Assembly: GCF_003814745.1 (NCBI RefSeq) | Contig: NZ_RKRD01000001.1 | Coordinates: 372,001 to 436,000 of the forward strand | Source: Hydrogenoanaerobacterium saccharovorans | GTDB taxonomy: Bacteria > Bacillota > Clostridia > Oscillospirales > Ruminococcaceae | Length of the DNA: 64,000 nucleotides | Reading direction: 5' to 3' | Shown: piece by piece, positions 51,490 to 59,484 of the stretch | How positions within the stretch are numbered: position 1 is the first letter of the stretch | Layout of the letters: every line of letters begins with the position of its first letter | Made by a program: the position numbers and the translations under genes | Notes under the pieces: model-generated | The model's database searches: none | What the model was told of the DNA's origin: nothing | Seen by the model: only the letters and a program-made list of their open reading frames with translations

Positions 51490-51499
51490 GGTACGGGAT

Positions 51500-51518
51500 A
51501 TTGTCGAGTTTCGACAAT
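51500..51518. promoter_or_regulatory. 19-bp dyad at the pit promoter
   Basis: ATTGTCGA and TCGACAAT flank GTT, overlapping the -35 element. It may be an operator of another regulator, or just dyad symmetry. Confidence 0.4.
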
Positions 51519-51529
51519 CGTGTTACGAT
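51501..51529 (+). promoter_or_regulatory. Weak promoter of the pit-trk operon
   Basis: TTGTCG at 51501-51506, a 17-base spacer, and TACGAT at 51524-51529. Poor -10, as expected of an activated promoter. Confidence 0.45.
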
Positions 51530-51592
51530 GATTTTACAAAAAAGATACAGAGAATTAACAAAAAGACAGGATTAAACAGGAGGAGAACTTTC

Positions 51593-52645
51593 TTGACCAT
51601 TACGCTATCCGAATTTATCAGTCAAGCGGTATCCAACCCCCCATTGCTGATTACCATATTGCTTACCTTGGGCGTTATTATGGTAAACGGCTGGACAGAC
51701 GCACCAAATGCAATTGCAACTTGCGTTTCTACCAGAGCAATGAGCCCGCGCAGTGCCATTATTATGGCGGCTATTTTTAATTTTTTTGGTGTATTGTTTA
51801 TGACGATTGTGAATGCAACCGTTGCGCAAACCATTTACAATATGGTTGATTTTGGCGGCGACCCGCACGAAGCCTTGATTGCATTGTGTGCCGCATTATT
51901 TGCAATTGTAGCATGGGCAACGGCTGCCTGGGCATTCGGCATCCCTACCAGCGAAAGCCATGCGCTGATTGCAGGCGTTTCGGGTGCAGCGATTGCTTTG
52001 CACAATGGTTTTTCCGGTATCAACGGCGGTGAATGGGTAAAGGTACTCTATGGCTTGGGCCTTTCAACACTGCTTGGCTTTGTTATGGGCTGGGTTACCG
52101 TTAAGCTTACCGAGTTAATCTGCCGCAGGATGGACCGCAGAAAAACAAGCGGCTTCTTTCAAGGGGCGCAGGTTTGCGGCGGTGCTGCCATGGCATTTAT
52201 GCATGGTGCACAGGATGGACAAAAGTTTATGGGCATTTTTATGCTGGGCATTTTTCTTGCAAAGGGGCAAGGCAACGTTACAAATTTTGTGATTCCCATT
52301 TGGATGATGATATTATGCTCGGCAGTGATGGGGCTTGGTACCTCCATCGGTGGTTACCGTATTATAAAAGCAGTGGGCATGGATATGGTAAAACTGGAGC
52401 AATATCAGGGCTTTTCGGCAGACCTTGCAGCAGCAGGCTGCCTGCTCATTTCTTCTCTTACCGGTGTACCGGTAAGCACAACTCACACAAAAACCACTGC
52501 AATTATGGGTGTGGGTGCTGCAAAACGGCTTTCTTCGGTTAACTGGGGCGTAGTAAACGAAATGGTGCTCACTTGGGTGCTTACATTTCCCGGCTGCGGA
52601 TTAATCGGGTTTTTAATGGCGAAACTGTTTATTTGGATTTTTTAG
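51593..52645 (+). CDS. Inorganic phosphate transporter, PiT family
   Basis: A 350-residue PiT protein with about ten membrane segments. The family signature reads NGWTDAPNAIATCVSTRA near residue 30 and again, near 280, SSLTGVPVSTTHTKT. It imports phosphate with a proton or metal ion. The TTG start follows AGGAGGAG. The next gene, a DUF47 protein, is the usual PiT partner. The order pit-DUF47-trkH-trkA links phosphate and potassium uptake here. Confidence 0.93.
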   Translation: MTITLSEFISQAVSNPPLLITILLTLGVIMVNGWTDAPNAIATCVSTRAMSPRSAIIMAAIFNFFGVLFMTIVNATVAQTIYNMVDFGGDPHEALIALCAALFAIVAWATAAWAFGIPTSESHALIAGVSGAAIALHNGFSGINGGEWVKVLYGLGLSTLLGFVMGWVTVKLTELICRRMDRRKTSGFFQGAQVCGGAAMAFMHGAQDGQKFMGIFMLGIFLAKGQGNVTNFVIPIWMMILCSAVMGLGTSIGGYRIIKAVGMDMVKLEQYQGFSADLAAAGCLLISSLTGVPVSTTHTKTTAIMGVGAAKRLSSVNWGVVNEMVLTWVLTFPGCGLIGFLMAKLFIWIF

Positions 52646-52665
52646 TTTGAAAGGATAGAGTGGAC

Positions 52666-53289
52666 ATGAGCAGCAAAAAAGACTACAACTATTACGATAT
52701 GTTTGTAAAAATGGTAGATTACTCCTGCCAATCGGCAGAAATTCTGCATAACTTGTTTACGAATTTTGATACCGAACAGTTGCAAGAGAAAATAGTAGAA
52801 ATGCACAACTTAGAGCATGGTGCAGATATGTGCAAGCACGATATGATGAACAAGCTGGTACGCGAATTTATCACCCCCATTGAGCGCGAAGATATTATGG
52901 AGCTTGCACAGGAACTGGATGAAGTTACGGATAATATTGAGGATGTTTTGCTTCGTGTTTATATGTACAACATTACCACCATTCATCCCGAAGCGTTGGA
53001 ATTCTCTAATGTGATTGTCAGCTGCTGTAAGGCACTGAAAAAGGCAATGGAGGAGTTCCATAACTTCCGCAAATCCACTACGGTGCAAACCAGTATCATC
53101 GAAATCAACCGTCTCGAAGAGGTTGGAGATAAGCTGTACACAGAATCGGTGCGCAAGCTGTATGTGAATTGCAAAGATCCGATTGAGATTATTGCATGGA
53201 CAGAAACACTCGATCGTTTGGAAAAATGCTGCGATGCTTGCGAGCATGCGGCGAATGTGGTAGAAAGTGTTATTATGAAAAACTCGTAA
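52666..53289 (+). CDS. PhoU-like DUF47 protein, PiT partner
   Basis: A 207-residue all-helical protein of the DUF47/YkaA family, related to PhoU. Characteristic parts are CHNLEHGADMCKHDMMNKL-type helices (seen as MHNLEHGADMCKHDM) and the second repeat RLEEVGDKLYTESVRKL. It gates or regulates PiT. The ATG is preferred over the GTG two codons earlier because AAAGGAT sits at a better distance. It is 20 bases from pit and 19 from trkH. Confidence 0.92.
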   Translation: MSSKKDYNYYDMFVKMVDYSCQSAEILHNLFTNFDTEQLQEKIVEMHNLEHGADMCKHDMMNKLVREFITPIEREDIMELAQELDEVTDNIEDVLLRVYMYNITTIHPEALEFSNVIVSCCKALKKAMEEFHNFRKSTTVQTSIIEINRLEEVGDKLYTESVRKLYVNCKDPIEIIAWTETLDRLEKCCDACEHAANVVESVIMKNS

Positions 53290-53308
53290 TTTTAAGGAGG
53301 GCGGCCTT

Positions 53309-54601
53309 GTGTCCTATCAAAGCAGGATGAGCCCCGGAAGGGTTCTTGTTTTGGGCTTTGCAGCTGTAATATTTACCGGTGCGTTACTATTGATGCTGCC
53401 TATTTCAGCAAACCCCGGTATGCATGTACATCCCGTAGATGCATTGTTTACCTCAACCAGTGCGGTTTGTGTTACCGGTTTGGTTACTGTTGATATGGGT
53501 GGCACCTTCTCTGTATTCGGCAGGGCAGTTGTGGCTGCGCTGATACAGGTAGGCGGGTTGGGCTTTACTTCTTTCGGTGTTCTTTTTATTTTGCTTGCAG
53601 GAAAAAACATTGGTTTGCGTGAGCGGATACTAGTAAAAGAAGCGATGAACCTTAACTCGTTAAACGGCATTGTTAAGCTGGTAAAATCGGTTTTAAAACT
53701 CACATTGGCAATTGAAGGTATAGGAATGCTGCTAAGCTTTCTTGTATTCTTAAAAAAATACTCACCTTTGGATGCGTTGGGGTTTGGTATTTTTCATTCG
53801 ATATCGGCATTCAATAACGCAGGGTTTGATGTTTTTGGCGGATTCGATAATCTGCTGCCATATCAAAGCAATGTTTTGCTCAACCTTACCACCTGCGGTT
53901 TGATTATTTTAGGCGGTTTGGGTTTTACGGTAATCAAAGAGGTTTTGCATAAGCGCAGATGGCGTACACTGAGTATGAACAGCAAGATTGTATTGGTGAT
54001 GACAGGCTCGTTGCTGCTCGCAGGTACATTGCTGCTCAAGGGTACTGAGGAAGTAACATGGCTTGGTGCATTCTTTCAAAGTACCGCAGCAAGAACCGCA
54101 GGCTTTTCTACTTACAATCTTGGCAAGTTTACCAATGCAGGGTTGTTTATCTTAATTATCTTAATGTTTATTGGTGCATCTCCCGGCTCCACCGGCGGCG
54201 GTATCAAAACCACAACCTTTTTTACAATGCTCAAAAGTATTTTCAGTATTGCTACCAACCGCGACTGCACGGCGTTTAAACGCCGGATACCCAACGAAAG
54301 TGTTGTGCGTGCATTTACACTTACTATTTTGGCATTGAGTGTCGTTTGCCTGAATACACTGTTGCTGTGCGTTTTTGAACCCCAGTATAGTTTGGTTCAG
54401 GTGCTGTTCGAAGTGGTATCTGCGTTCGGTACGGTTGGTTTATCCACCGGTATAACCCCTCATCTTACCGATATCAGTAAAATAATTTTGTCGTGTACTA
54501 TGTTTTTTGGCAGATTGGGGCCACTGACGATTGCATGCGTGTGGTCGTATCATCCTCCATCTAATTTGCTCTACGCCGAAGAACGCATCACGATAGGATA
54601 G
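53309..54601 (+). CDS. Potassium uptake membrane subunit (TrkH/KtrB family)
   Basis: A 430-residue protein with four pore-loop repeats, including TSTSAVCVTGL (near residue 50), FNNAGFD, ARTAGFSTYNLG and VSAFGTVGLSTG, each with the filter glycine. It moves K+ (or Na+/K+) inwards. GTG 53309 follows AAGGAGGGC. It pairs with the RCK protein just downstream. Confidence 0.94.
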   Translation: MSYQSRMSPGRVLVLGFAAVIFTGALLLMLPISANPGMHVHPVDALFTSTSAVCVTGLVTVDMGGTFSVFGRAVVAALIQVGGLGFTSFGVLFILLAGKNIGLRERILVKEAMNLNSLNGIVKLVKSVLKLTLAIEGIGMLLSFLVFLKKYSPLDALGFGIFHSISAFNNAGFDVFGGFDNLLPYQSNVLLNLTTCGLIILGGLGFTVIKEVLHKRRWRTLSMNSKIVLVMTGSLLLAGTLLLKGTEEVTWLGAFFQSTAARTAGFSTYNLGKFTNAGLFILIILMFIGASPGSTGGGIKTTTFFTMLKSIFSIATNRDCTAFKRRIPNESVVRAFTLTILALSVVCLNTLLLCVFEPQYSLVQVLFEVVSAFGTVGLSTGITPHLTDISKIILSCTMFFGRLGPLTIACVWSYHPPSNLLYAEERITIG

Positions 54602-54614
54602 GAGTTTATATACT

Positions 54615-55289
54615 ATGTTTAATTATCATAAACCAAGTATTCCATTTGGAATTATTGGCTTGGGCAGATTTGGATATGCCCTCGCCGAAACCCTTGCCCA
54701 TTCAGGTAAAGAAGTATTGGTACTTGATAACAACGAAAACAAGATTCGCCAAATTCAAGAGCACGTGGGGCAGGCGTTTGTTACCCCATTGCTGGATAAA
54801 GCAACCTTGGAAGAATCGGGTATCCAGAACTGCGAGACAGTTGTAGTGTGTATTGGCGAACAGATTGAGGCAAGTATACTTACGGCACTCAATGTAATCG
54901 AACTGGGTGTACCTCGTGTAATTGCAAAGGCAATCAGTGCAGAGCATGGCAGAGTATTGCAGAAGATTGGTGCAGAAGTTGTTTACCCCGAAAAAGACAT
55001 GGCAATACGTCTTGCAAGCAAGCTCACTACGTCACGTGCCCTCGATTATATTGAATTGAGTGAAAATTTCTCCATTTCTGAAATGAAACTAACGGCTAAG
55101 TTTGATGGCGTTACCATTATGGAAGCAAACTTGAGGAAAACATTTGGACTTAATATTATTGCAATTATTAAGGACGGCAAGACTGCAGTTGATATCACAC
55201 CGGATATCGTACTGAGCGAAAGCGACCTGATTGTAGTGGTAGGCACAAAAGAGAATATTTCTAGGTTTGAAAAAGTTCTATCCGACTAA
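54615..55289 (+). CDS. Potassium uptake regulatory subunit (TrkA/KtrA family)
   Basis: A 224-residue RCK protein. Residues 10-130 form the NAD(P)/ATP-binding Rossmann domain (IIGLGRFGYALAETLA, LVLDNNENKI), and 140-220 the RCK_C domain. It senses nucleotides and opens the TrkH-type pore. The start has AGGAG at the right distance, 13 bases past the trkH stop. A terminator follows. Confidence 0.94.
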   Translation: MFNYHKPSIPFGIIGLGRFGYALAETLAHSGKEVLVLDNNENKIRQIQEHVGQAFVTPLLDKATLEESGIQNCETVVVCIGEQIEASILTALNVIELGVPRVIAKAISAEHGRVLQKIGAEVVYPEKDMAIRLASKLTTSRALDYIELSENFSISEMKLTAKFDGVTIMEANLRKTFGLNIIAIIKDGKTAVDITPDIVLSESDLIVVVGTKENISRFEKVLSD

Positions 55290-55343
55290 ATGTATAGGGA
55301 GCAACCGCGTTGTTGACTTGTACTGAACCGGAAATAGAAAAGA

Positions 55344-55387
55344 ACCCCCAATCGTAGTGTAAATGTTCTACGGTTGGGGGTATTTTG
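55344..55387 (+). terminator. Intrinsic terminator after trkA
   Basis: ACCCCCAATCGTAG pairs, with a G-U, with CTACGGTTGGGGGT, followed by ATTTTG. Confidence 0.85.
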
Positions 55388-55442
55388 TTGCCAGAATAAA
55401 GAACGTGTAGTGGGTAGAGAATTTTTTTGAGGCGTATTCAGT

Positions 55443-55480
55443 TAAAAATAAAACTGACGCCGCTTATAAAACGGCGCCAG
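55443..55480 (-). terminator. Terminator for the aldose epimerase transcript
   Basis: On the minus strand CTGGCGCCG and CGGCGTCAG pair with one mismatch, followed by TTTTATTTTT. It serves leftward transcription but is far from the gene. Confidence 0.6.
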
Positions 55481-55542
55481 CTTGCGTACAACGAATCATA
55501 TTCTACGAAACGCACTTATTTTTACTGTGTTTTTTATCTGTA

Positions 55543-55641
55543 ATACTAAACTGCAATCAAATCATTGATTTCATTGCAGTACGTCCAGCTTTGCTACGCT
55601 GGATTTTGTGCAAACTCCTAATTTTTATAGGAGTTTAGTAT
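55543..55641. mobile_element. Candidate 99-bp MITE-like palindromic element
   Basis: The ends are 10-base inverted repeats, ATACTAAACT at 55543-55552 and AGTTTAGTAT at 55632-55641. Inside are GCAATCAAATCA/TGATTTCATTGC (55553-55577), TCCAGC/GCTGGA (55585-55602) and AAACTCC/GGAGTTT (55612-55636). The last and the terminal repeats compete for the same bases, so two folds are possible. It separates the epimerase gene from its terminator, as an insertion would. No target duplication is clear. Confidence 0.5.
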
Positions 55642-55661
55642 AACAATCTTTGGGCACGGTT

Positions 55662-56540
55662 TTACAATATTTCTACTGTGTAAGCAATGGAATAGCTTTT
55701 GCCTGCGGGCAAAGTGATAACATATGGTTTATCGGAAAATTCTCCGTTGTCATTAGCGTCCGCAGAATGACCAACCCAAGGCTCAATGCATACATAAGGT
55801 GCATCGGAGTGTGGTTTGCTCCATATACCAAGCATAGGGAAGCCTGCATAGTTCATTTTTACGCCTTTGCCGGTGGCATTGTGTCGCAGTGCAACGCTCT
55901 GTGAGCGCAGCCCTTTAAATATCAGTGCATCGTCGTCAAACAGTTTGTGGTCAAGCGCAAGTACACGTGCGTTTTTAGCCAAAACTGTAGCTTTTTCAGG
56001 GTCAATCAGTCCATCTTCTGTGAGCATCATAGAGCACAGATCCTCAGCTTTTTCAAATTCAAGGGAATAATCCTCGAATTTTTCATTTTTGTGCAACGGG
56101 CACATAAAACCTGTATGAGCACCGATGCAGAACTGGATGGGGCGGTTGTCGGTGCAGTTTACAGTGTATTTGGTGGTAAATCCACTTGAAGTAAGCTCGT
56201 GGCGCACCAATAATTCAAAATGATACGGATATTGTGCAAGTGCTTGCGCATTATCGCGCAGGCGGAACACGATGTAATGCTCACCGGATTCTGCAACCTC
56301 AAAATCGGAGCGGCGCGCAAAGCCATGGCGTGCCATACGGTATGTGCCGCCTTCGATTTGAGCCTCATCATTTTTCAAACTGCCCACAATAGGGAACAGC
56401 AATGGATTGTGACCTGTCCAATAAGCAGGGTCGCCATTCCATATGTATTCCGTACCCGAATCATCACTGTAAGAAATTAGCTCAGCGCCACGGGTGTCTG
56501 CAACGGCAGTATTCCCATTAAATTTTAAATTGTATGTCAT
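55662..56540 (-). CDS. Aldose 1-epimerase family protein (LacX-like)
   Basis: A 292-residue galactose-mutarotase-fold protein. The N-terminal strand set has GAELISYSDDSGTEYIWNGD, then RHGFARRSDFEV near residue 85 (catalytic-site His/Arg), and IGAHTGFMCPL near 145. It interconverts anomers of an unknown sugar; LacX-type members often lack proven substrates. The ATG at 56540 has AAGGAT at a good distance. It is on the minus strand just after the UgpC-type ATPase. Confidence 0.88.
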   Translation of the reverse strand: MTYNLKFNGNTAVADTRGAELISYSDDSGTEYIWNGDPAYWTGHNPLLFPIVGSLKNDEAQIEGGTYRMARHGFARRSDFEVAESGEHYIVFRLRDNAQALAQYPYHFELLVRHELTSSGFTTKYTVNCTDNRPIQFCIGAHTGFMCPLHKNEKFEDYSLEFEKAEDLCSMMLTEDGLIDPEKATVLAKNARVLALDHKLFDDDALIFKGLRSQSVALRHNATGKGVKMNYAGFPMLGIWSKPHSDAPYVCIEPWVGHSADANDNGEFSDKPYVITLPAGKSYSIAYTVEIL

Positions 56541-56593
56541 AACAATCATCCTTTCACCGGTGTTGCAATAAACAATATGGTTGTATCAGCATG

Positions 56594-56626
56594 AAAAGCG
56601 CTCTGCCGTTATTGCAGAGCGCTTTG
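56594..56626 (-). terminator. Terminator of the UgpC-type ATPase gene
   Basis: On the minus strand AAAGCGCTCTGC pairs with GCAGAGCGCTTT across AATAACG, followed by T residues. Confidence 0.75.
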
Positions 56627-56639
56627 TAATTTGATAAGA

Positions 56640-57752
56640 CTAGTTAAAGATAACTTGCTCAGTTTCTTTATCGAACATATGCAGTTTGTTGTTATCAAAT
56701 GCAATCTTGAGCACATCATCCGATTTAGCAGTAGAGCGAGAGGGCACTTTAGCAGTCAGCTTTTTGCCGGCACAATCAAGGTACAAATAAATCTCAGAGC
56801 CCATCATTTCGGCAATGTCAACTTTTGCCTCTACCACGCTGTGTTCTGCACTTTCAACAAATACAGGCTCATCGTGAATATTTTCAGGGCGGATACCTAA
56901 AACGATTTGTTTGTTGATATATTTATCAAGCTCTTTTGGTTCTGCTTTGCCTTTGGGGATAGCAATGGAATAACCCTCAAATTCTGCAAAATAGCCGTTG
57001 TCTTTTTTGGTGAGAACAGCATCGATAAAGTTCATTTGCGGAGAGCCGATAAAGCCCGCTACAAAGATATTGCAGGGTTTGTCGTAGAGGTTTTGAGGGG
57101 TATCTACCTGCTGTATAAAGCCGTCTTTCATAACAACAATACGGTCACCCATTGTCATAGCCTCGGTTTGGTCATGGGTAACGTAAACAAAAGTGGTACC
57201 CAGTCTCTTATGCAGCTTGGTAATTTCGGTTCTCATAGCGGTACGCAGTTTTGCGTCAAGGTTTGACAGAGGCTCGTCAAGCAAGAACACTGCCGGGTCA
57301 CGAACCATTGCACGTCCCAAAGCAACACGCTGGCGCTGACCGCCCGAAAGAGCTTTTGGTTTACGGTTGAGCAGGTGCTCAATATCCAAAATTCTTGCCG
57401 CTTCTTCCACTTTTGTTTTAATCTCATCTTTAGGAACTTTACGCAGTTCCAAACCGAAAGCCATATTCTTAAATACGGTCATATGCGGATAAAGTGCATA
57501 GTTTTGGAACACCATAGCGATGTCACGGTCTTTAGGGGCAACGTCGTTCACCAGTTTGTCGCCAATGTACAGTTCGCCCTTTGTAATCTCTTCAAGGCCC
57601 GCAATCATACGTAATGTGGTGGATTTACCGCAGCCCGAAGGACCAACAAGGATGACAAACTCTTTGTCTTCAATCTCGAGATTAAAATCATTTACAGCGG
57701 TTACATCACCGGGGTAAATTTTAAAAATGTTTTTTAAACTAATACTTGCCAT
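56640..57752 (-). CDS. Multi-sugar ABC importer ATPase (MsmX/UgpC/MalK family), orphan
   Basis: A 370-residue ABC ATPase. Walker A GPSGCGKST is near residue 36, LSGGQRQRVALGRAM near 134, LDEPLSNLDAKL near 158, and a C-terminal TOBE/regulatory domain (residues 240-370) is typical of MalK-like proteins. No permease or receptor is in the window, so it is probably the shared ATPase of several sugar importers elsewhere. ATG 57752, with AGGTG upstream, is preferred over an ATG seven codons earlier. Confidence 0.93.
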   Translation of the reverse strand: MASISLKNIFKIYPGDVTAVNDFNLEIEDKEFVILVGPSGCGKSTTLRMIAGLEEITKGELYIGDKLVNDVAPKDRDIAMVFQNYALYPHMTVFKNMAFGLELRKVPKDEIKTKVEEAARILDIEHLLNRKPKALSGGQRQRVALGRAMVRDPAVFLLDEPLSNLDAKLRTAMRTEITKLHKRLGTTFVYVTHDQTEAMTMGDRIVVMKDGFIQQVDTPQNLYDKPCNIFVAGFIGSPQMNFIDAVLTKKDNGYFAEFEGYSIAIPKGKAEPKELDKYINKQIVLGIRPENIHDEPVFVESAEHSVVEAKVDIAEMMGSEIYLYLDCAGKKLTAKVPSRSTAKSDDVLKIAFDNNKLHMFDKETEQVIFN

Positions 57753-57899
57753 AGTTACACCTACTTCTTTCATTGTAATTTATTGACCTGTTGTGTTTTG
57801 TAAAAAAAGCCTGTATAATGGTGATAATCCTTATAAATCTATTGTAACTTGTTCAATACATCAATACAATGGTAATATATTGATATGAGGTGTAATATA

Positions 57900-58775
57900 G
57901 TGACCTCTTTTTTAAAATTGCCTTTTCCGCCTGCCGGTGTGGCGCGGGACGTTGTTTTATACCTAACAGGGATGGCAGACAACCATGCAGGTGATGCTGT
58001 ATATGAGAAACAAATCAATCATGTTTTTTCGGATAGCGGGTGGTTGGTGCTCGCTGTATCTACAGGGAAAGGCAAGGTGACCGCCGGCAGCCAAATATAC
58101 ACCGTAAAACAAGGCGATTTGCTCATTGTACCCCTTGACAAAAAACTGGGGTATACAAGCGAGCTTTGTTTCAGCTGTGCCTTGTTAGGCGGTGATTTAA
58201 CACAACGGTACCTCACGGCAGTTACCGAGCGTTTGGGGGTACAGTTTCACATCAATCTTCACAATTCTGTAGCGGGGATGTTGAGGCGCATATACAACAG
58301 CATCGAACTGGGTGCAGCGGTAGATGGATATTGGGGATGCGAAAAGGCATTTGCGTTGCTTATGGAGATTAGTGCGCTTGCAGACAAAGAAGAATCAATT
58401 AAAATTCCACTGCTGGTAGACCAAGCTGTGGAGTTGATTCGCACGCAATACGCTTATCTTTCGGGCATTGAAGAATTGGCGGATCGCTTGGGCGTATCCA
58501 AACACCACCTGATTCGTGAGTTTTCAGAGTATATCGGTACACCTCCGGGCAGATATCTTTCGGAAGTTCGGCTGGAGAATGCCAAGCTGCTGCTGCAAAC
58601 CGGTAAATATACGCTCGAAACGGTAGCAGATATGGTCGGTTTTGCAGGCGCAAACTATTTTTGCAAGGTGTTTAAAAAGGCATTCGGTATGACGCCCACC
58701 GAGTACGCACAAAGCACGGCGCACCGCCGCCCCAACGGTGATGTTGATAAACTGGAGCAGATGTTTTATCTATAG
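57900..58775 (+). CDS. AraC-family transcriptional regulator
   Basis: A 291-residue AraC/XylS protein. Residues 10-150 are a cupin-like sensor (GKVTAGSQIYTVKQGDLLIVPLD), and 180-285 the two helix-turn-helix motifs (IEELADRLGVSKHHLIREFSEYIG, YTLETVADMVGFAGANYFCKVFKKAFGMTPTEYA-type, seen in parts). GTG 57900 follows GAGGTG; the ATG at 57885 has no site. It is divergent from the orphan sugar ATPase and may control it. Confidence 0.92.
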   Translation: MTSFLKLPFPPAGVARDVVLYLTGMADNHAGDAVYEKQINHVFSDSGWLVLAVSTGKGKVTAGSQIYTVKQGDLLIVPLDKKLGYTSELCFSCALLGGDLTQRYLTAVTERLGVQFHINLHNSVAGMLRRIYNSIELGAAVDGYWGCEKAFALLMEISALADKEESIKIPLLVDQAVELIRTQYAYLSGIEELADRLGVSKHHLIREFSEYIGTPPGRYLSEVRLENAKLLLQTGKYTLETVADMVGFAGANYFCKVFKKAFGMTPTEYAQSTAHRRPNGDVDKLEQMFYL

Positions 58776-58801
58776 ACATCCGCACAAAGGAGTATATAAA
58801 T

Positions 58802-59395
58802 ATGAGTGAATACCGCCTTCGCCTCGCAAATACCGCTGATGCAAAGCAATTGCTGCAAATCTATGCCCCGTACGTTACCGATACCGCCATAACATTTGAA
58901 TACGAAGTGCCGTCTTTGGCAGAGTTCCAGGGGCGTATTGCATCTGTTTTAAAAATATACCCTTATTTGGTGTGCGAAAACCAAGGTATACCTGTAGGAT
59001 ACGCCTATGCCTCGCCGTACCGTACACGTGCAGCTTACCAATGGGATGTGGAAACCTCTATCTACCTGCACCCCAACGCGCAAGGAAAAGGCATTGCAAC
59101 GGCATTGTACGACGCACTGCTGAGTTTGCTTCAACTGCAGGGTGTACATAACGCTTATGCCTGTATCACTTACCCTAACGAGCGCAGCATACGCTTTCAC
59201 AGCACCTACGGGTTTGATAAGATAGGCGTATTCCGTAAGGCAGGTTATAAGTTGGGCATGTGGCGAGATGTAATTTGGCTGGAAAAAGCACTGATGAGCC
59301 ATCAAAATGATCCGCAGCCAGTCAAACCCATCAGCGAATTGGAGTCTCAAACAATACAGCAAATCCTAATGCAGGCGGAACAACGGCTAATTTAG
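58802..59395 (+). CDS. GNAT N-acetyltransferase of the phosphinothricin acetyltransferase (Pat/Bar) type
   Basis: A 197-residue GNAT protein. The fold is complete: RLANTADAKQLLQIYAPYV at the N-terminus, VETSIYLHPNAQGKGIATALYD (acetyl-CoA loop), TYPNERSIRFHSTYGF near residue 125, and a final MWRDVIWLEKAL. Such enzymes acetylate phosphinothricin or methionine sulfoximine analogues and amino acids; a native housekeeping role is likely. It is followed closely by the chloramphenicol acetyltransferase unit. Confidence 0.9.
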   Translation: MSEYRLRLANTADAKQLLQIYAPYVTDTAITFEYEVPSLAEFQGRIASVLKIYPYLVCENQGIPVGYAYASPYRTRAAYQWDVETSIYLHPNAQGKGIATALYDALLSLLQLQGVHNAYACITYPNERSIRFHSTYGFDKIGVFRKAGYKLGMWRDVIWLEKALMSHQNDPQPVKPISELESQTIQQILMQAEQRLI

Positions 59396-59421
59396 TAAAT
59401 TATATTGAGAGGATGAATTTT

Positions 59422-59442
59422 ATGGTGATAACACGCAAATAG
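59422..59442 (+). CDS. Leader peptide of the chloramphenicol acetyltransferase gene
   Basis: A tiny frame ATG GTG ATA ACA CGC AAA TAG encodes MVITRK, with GAGAGG nine bases upstream. Its stop codon lies at the base of the attenuator stem. This is the arrangement of inducible cat genes, where a drug-stalled ribosome on the leader frees the ribosome-binding site of the gene. A longer start at 59413 (MNFMVITRK) is possible but has no spacing for a site. Confidence 0.7.
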   Translation: MVITRK

Positions 59443-59481
59443 CCTCCTAAAAAATAAAAAGAACAAAATTTTAGGAGGCTA
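59440..59481 (+). promoter_or_regulatory. Translational attenuator stem hiding the catA ribosome-binding site
   Basis: TAGCCTCCTAAAA (59440-59452) pairs perfectly with TTTTAGGAGGCTA (59469-59481) over a 16-base loop. The right arm contains the AGGAGG site of catA (59473-59478, six bases before its ATG), and CCTCCT in the left arm would mask it. Melted by a ribosome stalled on the leader peptide, it would allow translation. Confidence 0.9.
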
Positions 59482-59484
59482 CTT

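Larger units (their letters stand above)
55290..55661. other. Gap between trkA and the aldose epimerase gene (372 bp)
   Basis: From left to right it holds the trkA terminator, the terminator of the leftward epimerase transcript, and a 99-base palindromic element. The epimerase terminator lies 180 bases past its stop, with the element between. No open frame is seen. Confidence 0.75.
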
